This document shows positions 34,388-42,787 of a stretch of 64,000 bases of DNA, piece by piece (position 1 is the first letter of the stretch; each line of letters starts with the position of its first letter). The notes below the pieces were generated by a model. The model did no database searches and had not been told where the DNA came from. It was given only the letters and a program-made list of their open reading frames with translations. The stretch is from SIG575 sp045542485 (GTDB taxonomy: Bacteria; Bacillota; Clostridia; Oscillospirales; Acutalibacteraceae): the NCBI GenBank assembly GCA_045542485.1, contig JAZQLC010000010.1, positions 29,672 through 93,671 of the forward strand, in the 5' to 3' direction. The translations under genes and the position numbers were made by a program.

Positions 34388-35490
34388 CCAATCCTAAACC
34401 TATTATAAAAGAACGCGAATCGGGTATAGAATTACTGAGAATTATACTTATGCTTCAGGTAATTTATCTGCATGTAAGTAATTTCGGCGAATTCGGCAGT
34501 ATAAACAACAGCCTTGGCGGTCTTAACGAACTGACTTACAGAATTCTCCAGACCTTGAATCGTTGTCCCGTTTATGTGTTTATGATTATCAGCGGATATT
34601 TTTCAGTGAAGTCAAAAAGCACTATGAAAAATATATGGAAAAAGGCAGGAAATATCTATTCCTCCATGGCTTTCTATTCCATCCTCCTGACAGCAGTTCT
34701 TTGTCTGTCAGGTCTTGCTGAAGCAAACCCATATAATGTTTTAAAAGCCTTCTTCCCTCTGACATCGAGAACCTGGTATTTTATGACAGTTTATCTGCTT
34801 GTACTGATACTCAGCCCGGTCTTGAACCTTGCGCTGAACAAGCTTGAGAAAAACGATTTCCGTATTCTGCTTGTTGTTCTCTTTGTTCTTTTCAGTCTGT
34901 GGCAGGTTGTTGCAACGATAAACCCAATCATAAGCGTGGACAGTGTTATCGAAACCACAAAAGGCAGAGGTCTTTACGGTTTTCTGTTTATGTATATTGT
35001 CGGTGCATACATCCGTCTTCATACAAAAGAGGAAGAGAAAACAAATTGGAAATATCTGATTTTTTTCTTCGCTCTTGCTATATTCGACATCATTCTTGTT
35101 TATTTACTCAAAGATTTTCCCGTTCTTAAAAGCTATCTGAAAATTGTAAACTACAACAACGCACCCGTCGCAGTCATTCAAGGTATTATGTTGTTTATGT
35201 TTTTCAGAACACTCCGTTTTAGATCAGGAATCATCAACAAAATCTCTGAACACAATCTCGGTGTTTATATGATTCACGAACACTGGCTTATGAGACCGGT
35301 TATATGGGACAAAATTTTTGTTACCACTCAGAATCCCCTGTTCTATTCCTCTCCGGTTTTCATTCCGGCAATCTTCGGAATAATTCTTGCAATTTACATT
35401 TCCTGCTGGGCCATTGATTTACTGAGAGGTTTCATTTTCCGGGCAGTTAAAAACAAAATACAATCAATAAAAAACGGAGCAAAGCAATAG
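34384..35490 (+). CDS. Membrane acyltransferase 3 family protein
   Basis: A 368-residue polytopic membrane protein with about ten helices. The N-terminal RESGIELLRIILMLQVIYLHV contains the family's R-x10-H arrangement, and RTWYFMTVYLLVLILSPVLNLAL and GVYMIHEHW are further hallmarks of OafA/WecH-type O-acyltransferases. It should transfer acetyl or another acyl group to a surface sugar. Its start overlaps the stop of the GNAT-rhamnosidase gene, so both belong to one unit. Confidence 0.88.
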   Translation: MTNPKPIIKERESGIELLRIILMLQVIYLHVSNFGEFGSINNSLGGLNELTYRILQTLNRCPVYVFMIISGYFSVKSKSTMKNIWKKAGNIYSSMAFYSILLTAVLCLSGLAEANPYNVLKAFFPLTSRTWYFMTVYLLVLILSPVLNLALNKLEKNDFRILLVVLFVLFSLWQVVATINPIISVDSVIETTKGRGLYGFLFMYIVGAYIRLHTKEEEKTNWKYLIFFFALAIFDIILVYLLKDFPVLKSYLKIVNYNNAPVAVIQGIMLFMFFRTLRFRSGIINKISEHNLGVYMIHEHWLMRPVIWDKIFVTTQNPLFYSSPVFIPAIFGIILAIYISCWAIDLLRGFIFRAVKNKIQSIKNGAKQ

Positions 35491-35504
35491 CTTTGCTCCG
35501 TTTC
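35474..35504. terminator. Terminator between convergent genes
   Basis: ACGGAGCAAAGC / GCTTTGCTCCGT perfect stem around aata, followed by TTTCACTTATTTT. Confidence 0.8.
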
Positions 35505-35506
35505 AC

Positions 35507-36343
35507 TTATTTTACTTTGTTGTATATACAAAATTCATTTTTACACTCTGTTAATATTGCTGATTTTCTGGAAGGAACGGGAGAAATAATGCTTGTGAAA
35601 TCTATGTGGGGTGCTGTTTCAGAAATCTTAAAGTTTTCACCGAGCTTTACTCTCTCTTCAGCCGTTACGGCTGTTTCAAACTTATCTGCATCCAACGGAA
35701 CAACTCTCTCCACCTTGGCCTGAGTTTTACCTGCCGATACGCTCTTTACGGGAGCCTTTGGAACTTCCTCACCACTGTAAGCAGGAACACCGAAACCGAT
35801 AATAACCATATCACCCGCATAAGAATATCTCTGACGGACACATTTGTCTACACCTCTTGTACCCTTGACAGTAACATTACCCTCGATGGTTGTAACTGTG
35901 TTTGCGTCTGCCGAAAGGACAAAACCGATGTGTGTTGAGCCCGATGTACTGCGTGAAGAATTATAAAAAACAAGGTCTCCCTTTTTAGGAGTGTATGACC
36001 CGTCATTTTCAAAGAATCTTCCCTGACTTCTCAGCGCTGACATATATAGATAACAGTTGCCGTCATAGCCGGGAGTACCTGTTATCGCCTCTGCGGAAAC
36101 ACCTGCGCGTTTTGCACACCATACAACAAAATAGTTGCACCACGCTGTGTAGCCGTTTCCGAATTCGGCAGAATATTTATTGTAACCGTTTTTCTGAGTG
36201 TATCCGACTTCACTTAAAGCAATATCAATAATCTTGTCTCTTTCTGTGTAAGCGGCACCTGCAAAGGGAAAAAGTCCTATGCACATTATAAGTGCCAACA
36301 CAAAGGAAAGAACCGTGATTTTCGCTTTCTTCAATTTGTTCAA
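35507..36343 (-). CDS. Secreted CHAP-domain cell-wall hydrolase
   Basis: A 278-residue protein: signal peptide (KITVLSFVLALIMCIGLFPFAGA), then a CHAP domain with the catalytic Cys in YTAWCNYFVVWCAKRAG and His in GSTHIGFVLS, and a C-terminal extension of about 90 residues. CHAP enzymes are cysteine peptidases or amidases that cut peptidoglycan peptides. TTG at 36343 is chosen because AGAGGTGAT lies just upstream and the signal peptide follows; the longer open frame is an overrun. A WalR-box-like direct repeat lies upstream (36398-36414). Confidence 0.85.
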   Translation of the reverse strand: MNKLKKAKITVLSFVLALIMCIGLFPFAGAAYTERDKIIDIALSEVGYTQKNGYNKYSAEFGNGYTAWCNYFVVWCAKRAGVSAEAITGTPGYDGNCYLYMSALRSQGRFFENDGSYTPKKGDLVFYNSSRSTSGSTHIGFVLSADANTVTTIEGNVTVKGTRGVDKCVRQRYSYAGDMVIIGFGVPAYSGEEVPKAPVKSVSAGKTQAKVERVVPLDADKFETAVTAEERVKLGENFKISETAPHIDFTSIISPVPSRKSAILTECKNEFCIYNKVK

Positions 36344-36397
36344 ATAATCACCTCTTGTGTTGTACCCCGAAAGTATACCATACATATTGTGTGCATT

Positions 36398-36415
36398 TGT
36401 TACAAAATTGTAAAC
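36398..36415. promoter_or_regulatory. WalR-box-like operator upstream of the CHAP hydrolase
   Basis: TGTTAC-AAAAT-TGTAAA fits the published WalR consensus TGTWAH-N5-TGTWAH, here on the strand opposite the gene. The core is also nearly palindromic (GTTACAA/TTGTAAA). WalRK controls wall hydrolases in Firmicutes, which suits the neighbour. Confidence 0.45.
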
Positions 36416-36535
36416 TTCTGTAATTATTATGCAATACATTGAAGTTGTTATGCATATCCGCTCTTTTTTCGTTATATGTCACAAAGAGTTTTTGATTATT
36501 TGTTCGGGGTACCCTATGTGGGCAAAAGAACAAAC

Positions 36536-36571
36536 AAAAAGGCACTAATGTGTCAAACACATTAGTGCCCT
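36536..36571 (-). terminator. Terminator of gap
   Basis: GGGCACTAATGTG / CACATTAGTGCC stem followed on the reverse strand by TTTTTGTTTG. Confidence 0.85.
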
Positions 36572-36593
36572 TAATTATGCAGTATTATCTCAA

Positions 36594-37631
36594 TTATGCG
36601 AGTTCTGCGAAGTATTTGATTGTTCTTACCATCTGGCTTGTGTATGAGTTTTCGTTGTCATACCAAGAAACAACCTGTACCTGATATGTGTCATCATCAA
36701 TCTTAGCAACCATTGTCTGTGTTGCATCGAAGAGTGAGCCGTAACGCATACCGATAACGTCTGAAGATACGATGGGTTCTTCGTTGTAACCGAATGAATC
36801 GTTAGCAGCAGCCTTCATAGCAGCGTTGATGCCTTCAACTGTGATGTCGCTACCCTTAACAACAGCAACAAGGATTGTTGTTGAACCTGTGGGTGTGGGA
36901 ACTCTCTGTGCAGAACCGATAAGTTTGCCGTTGAGTTCGGGGATAACAAGGCCGATAGCTTTAGCAGCACCTGTTGAGTTGGGAACGATGTTAGCAGCAC
37001 CTGCACGAGCGCGGCGGAAGTCGCCTTTTCTGTGAGGACCGTCAAGGATCATCTGATCGCCTGTGTAAGCGTGAACTGTTGTCATGATACCGCTCTGGAT
37101 AGCTGCATAGTCGTTAAGAGCTTTAGCCATGGGAGCAAGGCAGTTTGTTGTGCAAGAAGCAGCTGAGATGATCTGATCATCTGTAGTAAGGATGCCTTCG
37201 TTTACGCTGTAAACAACTGTTTTTGTTTCTTTATCAGTGGGAGCTGAAATAACAACTTTCTTAGCACCAGCGTTGATGTGAGCCATTGATTTTTCTTTTG
37301 AGCAGTAGAAACCTGTGCATTCGAGAACTACGTCTACACCGATTTCGCCCCAAGGAAGGTTGTTAGCGTCTGCTTCCTTGTAGATTGTAAGAGTTTTGCC
37401 GTCAACAGTGATTGTACCTGCTTCATCATCAGCAGAAACTGTGTGAAGGTCTTCACCGATAGCGCCGCAGTAGCCACCCTGAGCTGTGTCGTACTTGAGA
37501 AGAGTAGCAAGCATTGAGGGTTTTGTAAGGTCGTTGATAGCAACTACTTCATAACCTTCTGCGCCGAACATCTGACGGAATGCGAGACGGCCGATTCTGC
37601 CGAATCCGTTGATTGCAACTTTAACTGACAT
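36594..37631 (-). CDS. gap: Glyceraldehyde-3-phosphate dehydrogenase
   Basis: A 345-residue GAPDH. INGFGRIGRLAFRQ is the NAD-binding start, SAASCTTNCLAP holds the catalytic Cys160, and WYDNENSYTSQMVR is the C-terminal signature. It converts glyceraldehyde-3-phosphate to 1,3-bisphosphoglycerate in glycolysis. ATG at 37631 is chosen because GGAGGTAATC lies before it. The gene stands alone, without pgk, and its codon use suggests high expression. Confidence 0.96.
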   Translation of the reverse strand: MSVKVAINGFGRIGRLAFRQMFGAEGYEVVAINDLTKPSMLATLLKYDTAQGGYCGAIGEDLHTVSADDEAGTITVDGKTLTIYKEADANNLPWGEIGVDVVLECTGFYCSKEKSMAHINAGAKKVVISAPTDKETKTVVYSVNEGILTTDDQIISAASCTTNCLAPMAKALNDYAAIQSGIMTTVHAYTGDQMILDGPHRKGDFRRARAGAANIVPNSTGAAKAIGLVIPELNGKLIGSAQRVPTPTGSTTILVAVVKGSDITVEGINAAMKAAANDSFGYNEEPIVSSDVIGMRYGSLFDATQTMVAKIDDDTYQVQVVSWYDNENSYTSQMVRTIKYFAELA

Positions 37632-37787
37632 GTTGATTACCTCCAAAAAAGTAATTTTTAATTTTTTTACTCTCTTATTTTAGCCCTTTTTCTTCAAATA
37701 TGCAACTGTTTTGTTATCTTTTTAACTAATTTTGTCAGTGTGTACAAATTTGACAAAATTTGTTAGCGTTGATAGGTAAATATGACA

Positions 37788-38381
37788 TCAATAGTATCTT
37801 AAAAGTGCCACAACCTTGCCCAGAATAATAACCTCGTTGCAGATAATCGGCTCAAAAGCGTCGTTTTCAGGCTGGAGACGGAAGTGACCGTTTTCCTTGA
37901 AGAATCTTTTCACCGTAGCCTCATCCTCAATCATAGCAACAACAATTTCACCGTCACGGGCAGCAGGTGTTCTTTCAACAAAAATAATATCGCCGTCAAG
38001 GATACCTGCATTTATCATACTTTCACCTCTTACGTGAAGAGCGAAAAGAGGCTTATCCTTTGAAACGTATCCTGAATAAGGCACATAGCTTTCAATCTGC
38101 TCAACAGCAAGAATAGGCATACCGGCAGTGACTGTACCGAGAAGAGGCACGTGCGTCACATTTTCCGCCTGACCGCAGATTCTGATTGACCTCTTGAGCA
38201 TCGGGTCACGCTCTATGTATCCGCTTTCCTCAAGAATATCAAGATTTGTCTGGACTGATGAAGTGGATTTCAGACCTACTGCGGCACAGATTTCGCGGAC
38301 TGAGGGTGGTGCCGTGCCCTGCTGAGAACGTTCAACAAGAAATTCATAAATCTTTTTTTGCGTTGAATTTATGGGTTTCAT
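37788..38381 (-). CDS. lexA: LexA repressor
   Basis: A 197-residue SOS repressor: winged HTH (PPSVREICAAVGLKSTSSVQTNL), Ala86-Gly87 self-cleavage site (TVTAGMP), catalytic Ser121 (RGESM) and Lys158 (ATVKRF). It represses DNA-damage genes until RecA-stimulated self-cleavage. AAAGGA lies before the ATG. Its own promoter overlaps a LexA box. Confidence 0.96.
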   Translation of the reverse strand: MKPINSTQKKIYEFLVERSQQGTAPPSVREICAAVGLKSTSSVQTNLDILEESGYIERDPMLKRSIRICGQAENVTHVPLLGTVTAGMPILAVEQIESYVPYSGYVSKDKPLFALHVRGESMINAGILDGDIIFVERTPAARDGEIVVAMIEDEATVKRFFKENGHFRLQPENDAFEPIICNEVIILGKVVALLRYY

Positions 38382-38436
38382 AGTGTATAATCCTTTCCTT
38401 CTATTAAAGTTATGTTACACTTTTTTACTTCTTTCT

Positions 38437-38480
38437 GATACAGTATAACACATATCAAGCAAAAAAGCAAACATTTGTTC
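38437..38480 (-). promoter_or_regulatory. lexA promoter with overlapping LexA box
   Basis: Reverse strand: GAACAAATGTTTG (38480-38468) matches the Gram-positive LexA box (GAAC-N4-GTT(T/C)). It overlaps a -35 TTGCTT, followed by a 17-nt spacer and TATACT. This fits autorepression. The divergent M23 gene starts 90 bp away and could also be affected. Confidence 0.75.
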
Positions 38481-38569
38481 ACATTTTTTGAAAAAATTTT
38501 TCACTGCATAAAAATTGTGTAACAAGTCCACACTAATTCTGATATCAGAAACAGGAAAGGAAAGTCAGA

Positions 38570-39247
38570 ATGAGTATTGATAAAGAAACAAAAAGCAAAG
38601 TAAAAGAATATTTTTCTTCCAAAAAATTTATTGCGATGGCAGCAGTTTTTCTCCTTGCCATCGGAACAGCTTTCGCTACGGCAAACAGTGTAAACAGACA
38701 ACTCCGTGAAACTCTCACCGTACCCTCCCGTGAAGAAAATTCATTTACTGTCAAATCAACAGAAAACGCAGCAAACGATGTAACTGGCGTAACTGTGGGC
38801 GAAACCCAAAACAAGAATAAAGAAGAGGTCTCCGTGGTAAAGGAAGGCGCTTTTCTCTACCCTGCCGCTAAGAAAATCGTCAAGGATTACAGCGGCTCAG
38901 TGGCCGTCAAATCAAAGACCATGAATGACTGGCGTGTACACAGCGGTGTCGACTTCTATGCCGAGATAGGACAGGAAATAAAAGCCGTACAGTCCGGTGC
39001 CGTACTTGCCGTTTATAACAGCAGTCTCTGGGGCACCATTGTGGAAATCGACCACGGCACGGGAATCGTCGCAAGATACTGCGGTCTTGACAGTAAGCTG
39101 AAAGTGGGTGCAAACGATGTGGTTGAAGCCGGTCAGGTAATCGGTTATATTTCATCAATCCCCATAGAATGCGAAGACGGCACACACCTTCACTTCGAAA
39201 TCACTAAAAACGGGGAAATTACTGACCCTCTGAGTATATTTGAATAA
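38570..39247 (+). CDS. Membrane-anchored M23 (LytM) peptidase-like protein, SpoIIQ-like
   Basis: A 225-residue protein with one N-terminal membrane helix (FIAMAAVFLLAIGTAFATA), a linker and an M23 domain. The zinc-site residues look intact: His124 and Asp128 in VHSGVDF, and His206/His208 in GTHLHFE. The size and TM-linker-M23 plan, and MNDWRVHSG before the site, resemble SpoIIQ, the forespore partner of SpoIIIAH; clostridial SpoIIQ keeps the histidines that the Bacillus protein lost. A vegetative endopeptidase is the alternative. AGGAAAGG precedes the ATG. Confidence 0.8.
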   Translation: MSIDKETKSKVKEYFSSKKFIAMAAVFLLAIGTAFATANSVNRQLRETLTVPSREENSFTVKSTENAANDVTGVTVGETQNKNKEEVSVVKEGAFLYPAAKKIVKDYSGSVAVKSKTMNDWRVHSGVDFYAEIGQEIKAVQSGAVLAVYNSSLWGTIVEIDHGTGIVARYCGLDSKLKVGANDVVEAGQVIGYISSIPIECEDGTHLHFEITKNGEITDPLSIFE

Positions 39248-39303
39248 AGCCCTCACCTCAAAACAATTACAAGGATGTTATACTATTGTAACCTTAGTGT
39301 TTC

Positions 39304-39332
39304 TTGACACAACGGTGTATTTTTGCTAAAAT
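39304..39332 (+). promoter_or_regulatory. Promoter of the pseudokinase gene
   Basis: TTGACA (39304-39309), 17-nt spacer, TAAAAT (39327-39332). Confidence 0.7.
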
Positions 39333-39389
39333 GTAGTGTAAATAATCTACAATGGAGTTATTATAATTATCTTTGTAAGAGGTGATTTT

Positions 39390-41114
39390 ATGATTAACAC
39401 AGATGAATTATGTATGAGTTGTATGCGTGAAATCGGTGACGAAAAGCAGTGCCCTTACTGTGGCTTCCACGCAGATTCACCTCAGATTGCTCCCTATCTT
39501 CCTGTCAGAAGCACAATCTCAAACAGATACCTTGTTGGCAAACTGATTGAGTATAACGGAGACGGTGCTTCATATATGGGTTGGGACCTGAGTTCAAAAT
39601 CAGCCGTAATCATCCGTGAGTTTATGCCTGATGCAATCGCCGTAAGAGAAGCAGGAAAAACCGAAGTCACTCCTATGCCCGGCAAGGAAGACATTTATTA
39701 CGATTGCCTTCAGAGTTTTATGGAAATGTGGAGAAAGCTTATGCGTCTTACGGGGCTCTCCGCTCTCGTTGAGGTTTTCGGAATTATCGAAGAAAACAAT
39801 ACGGCATATGCTATTCAGGAATACGTAGGCGGCATCACATTGCGCGAATATCTTCTCAGAACTCCCACAGGCTACATTTCCTGGGAAAAGGCAAGACCTC
39901 TGTTTATGCCTATCCTTTCAACCCTCGGAAATCTTCACACTTCGGGAATTATCCATAGAGGTATTTCTCCCACAACACTCATTCTTGCTCCTGACGGAAA
40001 ACTTCGCATTACGGGTTTCAGCATAAACAGAGTAAGAAGTGCAAAGAGTGAGCTCACTCCACAGATTTTCAATGGTTATGCCGCAATTGAGCAGTACGGC
40101 TTTGATGGTCAGCAGGGACCCTGGACTGATATATACAGTTTTGCCGCAGTACTTTACAGAGCACTCATCGGCTCCGACCCCATTGAAGCAGTAAAGAGAG
40201 CTACTAACGATAAGCTTATGATTCCCGGAAAATTCGCTGAGCAGCTTCCCGCATATGTAATCAACGGTCTGATCAATGCCCTTCAGATTTACCCTGAGGA
40301 CAGAACAAGAAACGTTGAGCAGTGCAGAGCAGAACTCACAGCTGCTCCCAGTGCTGCAGTACAGTGGGATGACAACCCCACTCAGCTTCTGCCCAGAGAG
40401 TCAAGCAAAATCCCCGGTGATTTTCTTGACGGAAAGAATGACCCCGATGACTACTCTTCAGATAAAAGCAGCAAAAAAGAAAGCAAAAAAACTGCACTGA
40501 TAGTAATTATCAGCCTTCTTGTTGTGATTGCAGCTCTTATCATCGGAATTTCAGCTCTGAATTCAGACGGTGAAGAGGAAACAACAAGCCCTGACATTTC
40601 CGCTGACGATTCAGGATATGTTGAAGTGCCCGAGCTTAAAGGTTGGCTCTACACAGACAGACAGTCACAGTTAGGTGCGATTTTCAACTTCAGCCTTAAA
40701 TACGAATTCAGCGACGAATATGAAGAAGGTCAGATTATCAGCCAGTATCCCGAAAGCGGTACAAAGGTTAAGAAGGGCTCCACAATCAGTGTCATTGTAA
40801 GTAAGGGTCCCAAGTCAATCAAGCTTATAAATGTTGTAGGTCTTCAATATGAAGAGGCAAAGAGTAAGCTTGAGGAAATCGGCTTCACAGTTGTTAAAGC
40901 AAGTAAGCCCATACAAAATGACGGCTCACATGCTGAAAATTCAGTTTACAGAATGAGTCCCAGCAATTTCGACGGCGAATACAGTAAAGGCGACGAGGTT
41001 ATGCTGGAGGTATGGGGCGAAATCACAACCACCCCCGAAATACCTGAAGAAACGGAAGAAAACAACAGCAGCGAAGAAAACGATAACGGCTATTTTCCCG
41101 GCTTCGATTGGTAA
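39390..41114 (+). CDS. Membrane PASTA protein with degenerate kinase domain (pseudokinase)
   Basis: A 574-residue protein. Residues 8-24 form a zinc ribbon (CMSC ... CPYC). Residues about 45-315 have a Ser/Thr-kinase fold with the family's IEQYGFDGQQGPWTDIYSFAAVLYRAL segment. The key residues are lost: the ATP lysine is Arg76 (VIIREFMP), HRD is His-Arg-Gly (189-191), and DFG is Gly-Phe-Ser (209-211). A membrane helix follows at about 368-390, then two PASTA domains (about 411-473 and 476-543) outside. Catalysis is therefore doubtful, and a sensing or scaffolding role at the wall is likely. It has its own promoter and GAGGTGAT ribosome-binding site. Confidence 0.87.
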   Translation: MINTDELCMSCMREIGDEKQCPYCGFHADSPQIAPYLPVRSTISNRYLVGKLIEYNGDGASYMGWDLSSKSAVIIREFMPDAIAVREAGKTEVTPMPGKEDIYYDCLQSFMEMWRKLMRLTGLSALVEVFGIIEENNTAYAIQEYVGGITLREYLLRTPTGYISWEKARPLFMPILSTLGNLHTSGIIHRGISPTTLILAPDGKLRITGFSINRVRSAKSELTPQIFNGYAAIEQYGFDGQQGPWTDIYSFAAVLYRALIGSDPIEAVKRATNDKLMIPGKFAEQLPAYVINGLINALQIYPEDRTRNVEQCRAELTAAPSAAVQWDDNPTQLLPRESSKIPGDFLDGKNDPDDYSSDKSSKKESKKTALIVIISLLVVIAALIIGISALNSDGEEETTSPDISADDSGYVEVPELKGWLYTDRQSQLGAIFNFSLKYEFSDEYEEGQIISQYPESGTKVKKGSTISVIVSKGPKSIKLINVVGLQYEEAKSKLEEIGFTVVKASKPIQNDGSHAENSVYRMSPSNFDGEYSKGDEVMLEVWGEITTTPEIPEETEENNSSEENDNGYFPGFDW

Positions 41115-41163
41115 AAAAGCAAACAACAAATCAAATCTGTTATTTTAAACTTATAATTTATGA

Positions 41164-41200
41164 AAAGACCTCGTAAGGCTTATCGCCTTACGAGGTCTTT
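41164..41200. terminator. Terminator between convergent genes
   Basis: AAAGACCTCGTAAGGC / GCCTTACGAGGTCTTT perfect 16-bp stem. Confidence 0.9.
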
Positions 41201-41239
41201 GTAATTTAAAATATCTGACTTTAAACTGCGTCGCGTCTG

Positions 41240-42775
41240 TCAGCTTTCCACTGTTTCTTTTTCGTTCATTTCGTCAAGTGTCTGCTGACGGCGTTTATTA
41301 AGTTCTTCCACCATCTGCTTCTGCTGTTTGCCACCCAGTTTATAGAAGAACATAGGCACGATAGCCATCAGTGATGAAATTGCTGGGAAGATTGCAAAAA
41401 GTGTGATAAGCCACTGTTTTGTGTCAGTTGTGATGTTTGCAACCTCTGTGCCGTGCTGAACATAGCCGATGAGAACAAGGCACCATGATGAAGCATAGTT
41501 TCCGAGAGAACTGATGATTTTTGTCAGTGTTGACTTCAGTGCGCTGACTGTCGCCTCGTTACGCTGACCGAATTTGTATTCACCGTAGTCATATGCTGTA
41601 AGCTGAAGCATTCCGGGAACAACTGAATAAAAGCCTGTTGTGAGACCGTGGAGTGCATACCAGAATGTGATTTTCAGGAAAAGCGTTGTTGCATCCATTC
41701 CTGTGATGGGGAATGTTGAAATGAACAGACCTGTGTAGCAGAAGAATGTCCAGAATTTTGTAAAGATAAAGAGAGGTTTATCGGGAATCCATTTTCTGAT
41801 TATTGGTGCCAGGAAAAGCGATGTTGCCGTAGGAACAATCGTTGCCGCCGAACAAGCTGCCATAATTGCCTCATAGCCGTGGAGCATATCGCCAATCTGA
41901 AAACCGAAAATATTAATCTGAAGTGTAACCTCTGAGAAACAAGCTCTGAAAACATAGATAAGGAAGCCGTAGCCGATACCCATACCTGATGAGAGCACAT
42001 CGGCAATTGTGATGAGCACAAGAGGTTTGTTCCTGATAACCTGAGAATAAACATCGCGGAGTTTCGGCACTTCCTGACGGGGAGGCTCTACTATTCGTTC
42101 TTTTGTTGCGATGATGTTGAAAAGTGTTGCAGGAACAGAAATCAGACTGAAAAACACCATTCCGTAGAAATATCTTTCAGCCTCAGGCACACCGGGAATT
42201 ACTGCAGCCACGATTGCCGCAATATATGTACCACTACCGCCGATGAGTGAGCCGATAATTCCACCGATACCTGAAAGGTATCCACGCTCCGTGTTATCTG
42301 TGGACTGTCTCGCAGAGAGAGCCGTAAGGGCTGAGTTATAGAATGTTCCCACAAGGTCGTTGACAAGGTAAAGAATCACAAGATAAATAACCTTGAATGT
42401 GTCGCCCATAGCAGGAAAAAAGTCCTTGAGAGGCACAGCACCTGCAATTGAGAGAAATGCCGTGGGAATAAGCAACCAGAGGAGTACCGGCTTGAAACGC
42501 CCCCATCTGGGATGATTTTTTCTTCTTCTGTCGATTACATTACCCACAAGAATATCATTGAAGATATCCCAGAAGCTGAGCACAAATGCAATAGATGTAT
42601 AGGTAAGATACGCGCTTTCACTCAGTCCCAGATAGGTTGAAACAACAAGTCCGCCGAAAACGCCTGAAAGGGCAGATTTCAGGTTTTGTCCTACTCTGTC
42701 CACTGTGAATGCACTGTACTCTAAAAGTCCTAATTTTTCTCTGACATCAGTTGCCTTTGCATTTTTTATCCTCAT
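41240..42775 (-). CDS. GPH-family sugar:cation symporter (MFS)
   Basis: A 511-residue protein with about twelve membrane helices. The segment FVLSFWDIFNDILVGNVIDRRRKNHPRWGRFKP matches the GPH signature (D-x-x-x-D/N-P-x2-G ... RWGRFRP), and GYGFLIYVF and the KFGQRNEATVSALKS loop fit too. It would import a glycoside, pentoside or hexuronide with H+ or Na+. No hydrolase is next to it. GAGGTG precedes the ATG. It lies 12 bp from der and may be cotranscribed. Confidence 0.85.
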   Translation of the reverse strand: MRIKNAKATDVREKLGLLEYSAFTVDRVGQNLKSALSGVFGGLVVSTYLGLSESAYLTYTSIAFVLSFWDIFNDILVGNVIDRRRKNHPRWGRFKPVLLWLLIPTAFLSIAGAVPLKDFFPAMGDTFKVIYLVILYLVNDLVGTFYNSALTALSARQSTDNTERGYLSGIGGIIGSLIGGSGTYIAAIVAAVIPGVPEAERYFYGMVFFSLISVPATLFNIIATKERIVEPPRQEVPKLRDVYSQVIRNKPLVLITIADVLSSGMGIGYGFLIYVFRACFSEVTLQINIFGFQIGDMLHGYEAIMAACSAATIVPTATSLFLAPIIRKWIPDKPLFIFTKFWTFFCYTGLFISTFPITGMDATTLFLKITFWYALHGLTTGFYSVVPGMLQLTAYDYGEYKFGQRNEATVSALKSTLTKIISSLGNYASSWCLVLIGYVQHGTEVANITTDTKQWLITLFAIFPAISSLMAIVPMFFYKLGGKQQKQMVEELNKRRQQTLDEMNEKETVES

Positions 42776-42787
42776 AATAACACCTCT

